NCBI RefSeq assembly: GCF_018812025.1 | Contig: NC_063052.1 | Location: forward strand, 26,670,676-26,734,675 | DNA: 64,000 nt | From: Megalobrama amblycephala | Lineage: Eukaryota > Chordata > Actinopteri > Cypriniformes > Xenocyprididae | Direction of reading: 5' to 3' | Shown: positions 58,501-64,000 of the stretch, piece after piece | Position numbering within the stretch: the first letter of the stretch is position 1 | Layout: each line of letters begins with the position of its first letter | Notes under the pieces: generated by a model | What the model was told of the DNA's origin: nothing | Databases searched by the model: none | What the model saw: the letters and a program-made list of their open reading frames with translations, nothing else | Translations under genes and position numbers: made by a program

Positions 58501-61500
58501 GTTCTGAAATGACGTTTTGTAATTAGCAACGGAGGCTTGGGATGAGTTTCATAAGAAATTAAATTTAAGGACAAAAACCTGACAAATGTCTTGAAATACA
58601 ACATCGTAACAGTGTCTTTGGGTGTTGTAACTGTAGTATAAGCGGAATAATTGACGACAGGCTGTTGAATTCTTAAAAAATAATGCACACCCGGGTGTGA
58701 CACACACACACACACACACACACAAAAAAAACCCTACCAAGTTAACAGGTCAGACTCAAACTTTGTACACAGTTAATAGTCATCTAGAGGTGTGAATCTT
58801 TACTTGTTAGGGGCTGTTGAATCGGCAGGTGTTTCTGTGCCAAAAGTAAAACCAGAGACGATCGAAATCAATATTTAGGAAGCCAACTTCCAGTACTTTT
58901 TTGCACAAAATAATAAAATGTAGTGTCAATAAATCATTAATTACAGTATTTATCATGTTATAAATTAAAATGTGAGTACTCAAATCCCCATTTACAGCAA
59001 TACACACTTTACCTCTTTTCGTTATTTTTATGGCTATGACTACTTTGACGCTCTTAATCTCATGATTAGATTATGTGACTTTAGCCAGGATTTCACAGGC
59101 GGGGTCACATATGGGCGGTGAAATAAATACGCACTAGAGAGTGAAACAAGCCTTATGCAGGTGGAACACCCTGTTTTAGTCATGAATGTAACATCCTGTC
59201 TGTCTTACCCTCAGTGATGGCCTGCGTGAGCAGCTGTTCTCCGCGCAGTGCCTGAGAAGACTCGGCTCTGAACAGGTTCCTGGAACAGGACGGCAGCATG
59301 ACCTCGTAACCTCCCATGACCTCCGCCAAGTCAGAGAACAGGGTGACCCGCTCCTGAAGCAGCTCTAACACCTCCCTGTCCTTCTGCTGGATATCAGCTG
59401 AAACAGAGAGCATGAGGATTAAAGTGCCGTTTAAAGATCAGTACAGTAAAATATCAACATCAGCTGCCAAAATAGTGGCCTTGTTCCACTTTCAAATTCT
59501 GTGTAAAGATGTCATTTTTTTTTTTACTAAATAGACGTTCATTTTCAGAAAATGTCTTGTGACAGGCAACCAATTGATTAGACAGATAGGTGAAAGAACT
59601 CCTTTGAGCTTTTTAAAACAAGTTTCTGCTTCTTTCAGTCCTTCAATGCTTAACGCAACTGTAGTGATTTATAAAAAAAAAAAAGTGTTTGCTCCAGTGT
59701 TGGGAGTGTGAATATGTGTGTGCGTTAGTGTTTAAAGCAAACCTTTAAGTCTCCGCAGAAGGGCCTTGTCTTCTGTTTCTATAAGAGGGAATTCTTCTCT
59801 TGATGGACAGCTGTGTGACAAAACAATGATGGTAAAGAAGAATGACAATTAGAAATGGTCATTTTAAATGGTTAGCTGATGTCCATTAGCATTGAAGTCA
59901 TCTTTATGCTAGTTTCCCCACTTTTAACAAGTATAAAAATTTAAAATGTACAGTCTTTCTCTTCTGGGAAAATGGACCAAATATATATTTTCTATCATCT
60001 AAAATGAAAATATTGTGCTAATGCTTATACATTGTTTGCTATTTTTTTTCTTTTCAAGGAAGTGGTGAGATTTTATTCATTTTGAAAGTGGTTTCTGTTG
60101 CCATTGGGTATAGCAGGGGTTTTTAAAACTGTATTTTGGGGAGTTCCAGGGGGGCAGCAAGAGGGTGTTGGAAGGCCAGCTTTTATTAAAAACAGTAAAA
60201 AAAAAAAATCTAGTAATAAATATTTAAATAAAAACAGTTTTCCCTGTTCTGGTTTGCCTGTGTTCCTTAGTTAGTTTCCTTGGTTGTTCATTAGTTCTGT
60301 TCTGTTTTATCTTGTTTACTCTCCCCATGTATTTAAGCCTCGAGTTTCCCCAGTTAATTTGTCCAGTATCGTCTTTGTTTAGTGTGGTTGAGAATTATCT
60401 TTAAGTAATAAAATTTATAAAATAAAAACAAATAATAATAATAATAATAATAATAACTATTATTATTATTATTATTATTAATAAGTATAAATATTAAAAA
60501 ATATAGTAGTAGTAGTAGTAGTAGTAGTGTGTATAATAATAATAATAATTATTATTATTATTATGAGGATGGAATAATAAATAAATAAATAAATGTTAAT
60601 ATTTACTGAATTTGTTGCCTTTATAATATCACACTTACTTTTTTTCCCATGTATAAATAAATAAATTAATCTTTTATATGTAGCTGCCTTTTTATTTTAG
60701 GAAGGGGTTCCTTCGTAAGTGGATCGTAGCATGTGAGGGTCCTTGGCATCAACTGAATTAAATAAAATGAAACCCCTGATCTATAAAGCAGGCTGTCAAG
60801 TTTGGTTTTGCAGGGCTATAATGTAAACAAAAGCTACTGGAAACTCAGGCTTCCCACAGAACTGACATATCCCTTCAAAATGTCCCACTCTAGTGTCCTG
60901 AATTTAAAAGAAAGTGCTTTCATGTGATTTTCTAATTCCACTCCAAAGAGAGAGGTCCTTAAAAATGTCAAATGGTAACTTTAAGTGCAGTGCGGACTGT
61001 AAAGAGAGTGTTTACATGTATGTACCTGCTGATGGTTTGCTGTATGAGCCGTATCCAAGTGTTTCTGTCATCTTTAGAGGCTGCGTAGAGCTCGTACATC
61101 TCAGGTGGGCTGGACTCACTGCTGATCAGGAACAACCCTCGCTCCTGGTTGGCTATGTCTCGGACCAACAGACTCTGCAGTGACACTACAGCAGACTTAT
61201 CCTACAGAGAATGAGAAGAAAAGAGATATAGTTGTTATACAAATGAATCACTTAGAAAAGTAATAGCGAATTCCTCTTGGGTCTCACAATTTGAGGTATC
61301 ATAGGACGAGTTACATGAAAACCTTTAAAGTCCCCCTGAAATCAAAACCAGAGGGCCCCTGGTTTCCCAACATATCACTAATAACAAAAAACATTATCAA
61401 AACGGATAGATCTGGAGTGCAGGTACTTCAATCAATCAACTACAAAATTTATAATTTGACCACGTCATCGACTATGACTTAGCCAGCATAACATACAGCA

Positions 61501-64000
61501 CACACATACGCGCACAAACACACCGAAATGTTGCAAGGAATAGACGATATCCATTCTTGTATGACTAAGCATGTTCCAAGTCACTTAGAAATCTTAGATC
61601 TGCATAGGTGGACCTTGGAGTATTCCTGAACAAACACAATGAGTATTATATGTATACCTTCATAATTGTTTTTTAATATTATTATTGTTATTATGTGGTT
61701 TATTGATGCATACCATCTACTTAAATTAAAATGTTAAGGCAGGAACACACCAAGCTGATGGTCGGGCGTTGGGCAGTTTTTGTTCGTCGGCCGACTAAGT
61801 TTTCTCAGTGTGTTCCGCACCGTCGGCTGAAGTTGATCCCCATCGGCTTTTTTTCGGCTGATTTGACATGTTGAATCGGCGTTGGAGCTCGTCGGTCCAT
61901 CGGGCCATCTGATCATTCAGGGGTGCGTTTCCCAAAGCGAACTATGGTCGCAAGTTCCGTCGTTACCAATAGAGTTCAATGGGACTTACGACCATAGTTG
62001 GCTAACGATGCTTTCGGGAAACTCACCTCTGATTGGCTGTTCAGCGACTGCCGCCTGCTGTTTCGGAAAGGCATTTCATCTCACGCAGGCGCAGAACTGA
62101 CGTGACGTGAGCCAACCCCAAAGTCTGCTTTCGTTGCCACTAGTTCGTCGGCGTCGGCTTGGTGTGTTCTGGCCTTTATACTGACTTTTTGCTACATTTC
62201 TTTTGAGAAATTCAGACCAAGGATACTTAAATTCCTAAACTCCATCACAGTGGTAGTGAAGAATCTGATGTTTAATGGGACCACCCTATCATACATGACC
62301 TTGAAAAACACTTGAGACCAGATGTACCAATCGCACTTGCTGACTTTATGTTTTTGTTTTGTTGCATTCTGTGTTCTTATGCATTTCCTTACGGTTTTGA
62401 GTTCATTAAGTTCATCAGTGTTCAGTCATTAAGTGGCCATTAAGATGTCTTTCAGGTGTCTCACACAAAGCAGTGTGTAACAAAGGAGAACCCCTTCACC
62501 TACTGAAGTCTGCCCAGACAACCACACCATTGGAGGTGACAGCATTGGTCAAGGAGGGTCAGATTATCGAGGGAAAGTGCCACAGAAGCAGATGTTTCTC
62601 CATGAAGGAATGACATGTTGACTGAACAAGTCGCAAAGGCCCAGATTGACTCTATGAACTGTACGCACATGCTGTCCTCAACCACAGGTAGAAAACCTGG
62701 ACCCATCAATCCACCTGCTGAACTCAAGCTACATACACCTGGTGAAACTGGGTGTTCTGCAGGTGAACACAGAGCACTCTGAAAGTTTCTACAGCTGATA
62801 ACCTTGCAAAGACAATTTTGAGCTACATCTCAAGGACTACAACAAACGTCTAACAGTGACCCCATGGGACCCGCCAGAATTTTGACCCACGGGGTCAAGG
62901 AAGGAAAACTGTAAGACTGATGCTGGACTATCTGGACCAAGAGAGGGCTACTCTTTGAGAAAACAAAGGAAATAACATCTGGACTCTCTCTTGCGAAATT
63001 AACATCCCCATCCGAGACGCAATCACACTGAGTCAATCACACCTCCCATCTGCCTTAATCTACATTTCCTTTTCATAGGGTTGATTAAAATGTATTCTAA
63101 CAGAGAACACTGCTCCAGACCTGCCTAAAAGGCTCGACTGAAGTCCAGATATTACGTCTGCAAATGACTATGACACAATATGAAATATTAGCATAATGCC
63201 TGCCCAAAAGCATTCGCAAAGAAAGAAGATGAGACTTCAGGGAATTGTAGTGTTGTCACCATGTTGTGGAGATGCCGTATGTTTGGATGTAAAAGCAAAA
63301 TCCCTTCATTTGGCCTTCCAAAAATGGACAAAATTATATATGACAATTTATAATGTTGTTCCTGAGCTGTACAACCCAAAAGAGGAGAACTTGGGAGAGT
63401 ACAACAATCAGAGCGCTTCTGTCTTTTCGGAAGGAGGGGCTTTGTTGAAACCGTTTTTTTCAAGACAGACTGGGAATAGAGGTGCTGTTATAATGTACAT
63501 TATGTGGAAAATCAATTGTTTTTTGAACATTAAAGTATTCTAACCTATTCCATTACATCCAATAAACAAAATAATGAACTTTAAAATAGCATCATATGAC
63601 CTCTTTAATACTTAAAAGACCCCAAACCCTAAGTATGAGCACTAGCGATAAGGATACGTAGCTTAGCAAGTAAAGTAACTTACCAAACTGGCAAAGATGT
63701 ACCGTTGATCTTTCTCTTGCAAGAATACTAGAATGTCAGTCATCAACAGAACCTGAACATCTACAAATTAAAGAAAAAAGGGAAATACAGTACATTAAAA
63801 CACCCACAAGCACAAGTACATGTAAGCGAATACAATAGCGTGTCTATCTATTTCCATCTTACACTGACACATCACATTACACTTCCTCATAACCAGCCAC
63901 AGTCTTCTGTACCTTTGAGCCGAGAGCTGGGCGTTTTCCAAAGCAGCGTGCCTTCATGTATCAGCTGCCTCCGGAGCAGTTCGGCCGGTCTGAACAGGGC
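49551..64000 (-). CDS. arhgef2: Rho guanine nucleotide exchange factor 2 (GEF-H1), 3' part
   Basis: GEF-H1 is a microtubule-bound activator of RhoA. Twelve exons are in the window: 63913 to beyond 64000, 63684-63760, 61026-61201, 59743-59810, 59209-59397, 56682-56780, 56525-56574, 56065-56106, 54050-54100, 53614-53925, 52568-52760 and 49551-49621. They keep one frame for 471 residues to TAA. The PH domain shows [45 protein letters not shown] and [29 protein letters not shown] follows, as in mammalian ARHGEF2. The coiled coil ([16 protein letters not shown]) and tail ([10 protein letters not shown]) are also GEF-H1-like. The zinc-finger and DH domains must lie right of 64000. Weak donors GTCTGT (exon 52568-52760) and GTTTGC (exon 59743-59810) are required by frame. 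arhgef18 is the nearest alternative but lacks this tail pattern as I know it. Confidence 0.92.
50101..50941. mobile_element. TIR element containing a tandem array (AGGATTAGGGCCAAGCAAT ends)
   Basis: The ends (AGGATTAGGGCCAAGCAATAAT and its inverted copy) are near-perfect inverted repeats of at least 38 bases. Between them a unit of about 65 bp (GAGAAAAAAGTCAAGATAAAA, TGTTGAGAATAAACTTGTTAAA) is repeated some eight to ten times, then flips into inverse orientation near 50780. It is in the last intron of arhgef2. Confidence 0.85.
51285..51740. repeat. Dispersed AT-rich repeat copy (inverted)
   Basis: It contains TATGCTCACCAAGGCTGCATTT, CAGTGTCACATGATCCTTCAG and GAAAGTTCAAATAAACAG, the inverse of the 10735-11270 copy. 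From 51741 to 52500 nothing beyond AT-rich intron is recognised. Confidence 0.65.
52568..52760 (-). CDS. arhgef2: arhgef2 penultimate exon with poly-Asp tract
   Basis: The exon begins [12 protein letters not shown] and ends with a Ser/Pro block SPRSESPR. Between them is an acidic stretch containing eight consecutive Asp encoded by GAT/GAC repeats. The Ser-Pro sites correspond in position to the phosphorylated tail of mammalian GEF-H1; which residues are used is not known from sequence. Confidence 0.88.
53614..53925 (-). CDS. arhgef2: arhgef2 coiled-coil exon
   Basis: The 104-codon exon has a short start [17 protein letters not shown], a Ser/Arg-rich linker ([10 protein letters not shown]) and the leucine heptads of [18 protein letters not shown] through EKQLRDLK. 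In mammals this region mediates self-association and microtubule-linked control. Confidence 0.92.
54640..54792 (-). repeat. tRNA-derived SINE
   Basis: On the minus strand the sequence starts GGCGCCGATAGCCTTGTGGT and contains box-A-like TAGCCTTGTGG and box-B-like GAGTTTGAGTCCC, ahead of a non-tRNA body. This is the layout of a fish SINE driven by an internal polymerase III promoter. It does not fold as an intact tRNA by eye. It is in an arhgef2 intron. Confidence 0.7.
54815..55065. repeat. Dispersed AT-rich repeat copy
   Basis: TTCCTGTGTTGGAAAAGCTGA, TCATTCTAATATGCTGATTT and TTTTTTCAGGATTCTTTGATG are blocks of the family seen at 51285-51740. Confidence 0.6.
55073..55851. mobile_element. Complete 779-bp palindromic MITE (AGGGATAGTTCACCC ends)
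   Basis: The ends AGGGATAGTTCACCC and GGGTGAACTATCCCT are flanked by TTAA (55069-55072, 55852-55855). The arms are nearly perfect inverted copies of about 370 bp, so the same open frame appears on both strands at mirrored positions. The centre is near 55462. Confidence 0.92.
57501..58466. repeat. TTAA-AGGTGCCCAAGAATG dispersed element in arhgef2 intron
   Basis: It begins after TTAA with AGGTGCCCAAGAATGC, carries GTCCCCTGAATGTGTCTGTGA, and ends near TTTTGAATCTAGGGCA, which pairs with the start. The terminal CCT/TTAA on the right seems lost. Confidence 0.55.
60425..60600. repeat. Compound (TAA)n/(TTA)n/(AGT)n microsatellite
   Basis: Trinucleotide runs AATAAT, ATTATT and AGTAGT (60506-60528) alternate over 170 bp and could fold back on each other. 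Confidence 0.9.
61026..61201 (-). CDS. arhgef2: arhgef2 PH-domain C-terminal exon
   Basis: It encodes [19 protein letters not shown], then [18 protein letters not shown] and IRLIQQTIS. The conserved Trp in the last helix (NTWIRLI) is the PH-domain hallmark residue. The acceptor is TCCTGTAG-type reading CTGTAG and the donor GTACAT. Confidence 0.92.
61736..62176. mobile_element. TIR element (AAGGC-AACACACC ends) with a nested palindrome
   Basis: The left end AAGGCAGGAACACACCAAGC and right end GCTTGGTGTGTTCTGGCCTT are inverted repeats. A second fold-back piece with AGGGGTGCGTTTCCCAAAGC and CGGGAAACTCACCT ends sits inside at about 61919-62030. It is intronic in arhgef2. Confidence 0.7.
63120..63604. 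repeat. Dispersed repeat ending AGCATCATATGACCTC-TTTAA
   Basis: The right end reads ATAGCATCATATGACCTCTT before TTAA (63605-63608), a typical fish repeat terminus when read on the other strand. The open frames here belong to the repeat. The stretch 62180-63120 is intronic and unassigned. Confidence 0.5.

Overview
The window looks like nuclear DNA from a bony fish, most probably a cyprinid of the carp/zebrafish group. The genes are split by many GT-AG introns and the proteins are clearly vertebrate. The non-coding DNA is AT-rich and crowded with short palindromic DNA transposons (mostly TTAA-flanked, ending in AGGG(A/T)TAGTTCACCC-like repeats), hAT and Tc1 relics, a DIRS retroelement and long microsatellites of the kind common in cyprinids. 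I see no bacterial, viral or organellar genes. Species assignment is inference.

Layout. (1) 1-13,000, minus strand: two head-to-tail copies of a group IV cytosolic phospholipase A2 gene closest to cPLA2-gamma (pla2g4c-like). Copy B (coding 12,723 to 3,502) can be assembled into 13 coding exons that stay in frame for 583 residues, with nucleophile Ser (~91) and catalytic Asp (~421). Copy A (from 1,348 leftwards) has its first four coding exons here and runs off the left edge. A 4.2-kb intron of copy B holds a decayed DIRS element with nested transposons. (2) 16,400-18,762, plus strand: a small secreted ten-cysteine microseminoprotein (msmp-like) with a TATA box. (3) About 20,490-44,105, minus strand: a complete tropomyosin gene, best matched to tpm3. 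It has two alternative first exons (muscle 1a, cytoskeletal 1b), alternative internal exons 6a/6b and alternative terminal exons 9a/9d. The exon lengths give 284-residue and 248-residue isoforms. (4) 44,100-49,500: intergenic DNA with CACTA-like, hAT-like and Tc1 relics. (5) 49,551-64,000, minus strand: the 3' part of arhgef2 (GEF-H1), covering the PH domain and C-terminal coiled coil. The DH domain and N-terminus lie beyond the right edge.

The genes do not form a functional unit; this is a piece of vertebrate synteny. tpm3 and arhgef2 are both on human 1q21-q22, and MSMP lies near TPM2 in the paralogous human region 9p13, so an msmp-tpm pair fits an ancestral arrangement. I found no evidence of a wholly new biological system. 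The less ordinary content is the phospholipase tandem pair (with a changed oxyanion-loop glycine in copy A), several datable nested transposon insertions, a terminal-inverted-repeat element built round a tandem array, a 1.3-kb compound satellite, and a CpG-rich possibly divergent promoter at tpm3 exon 1b.
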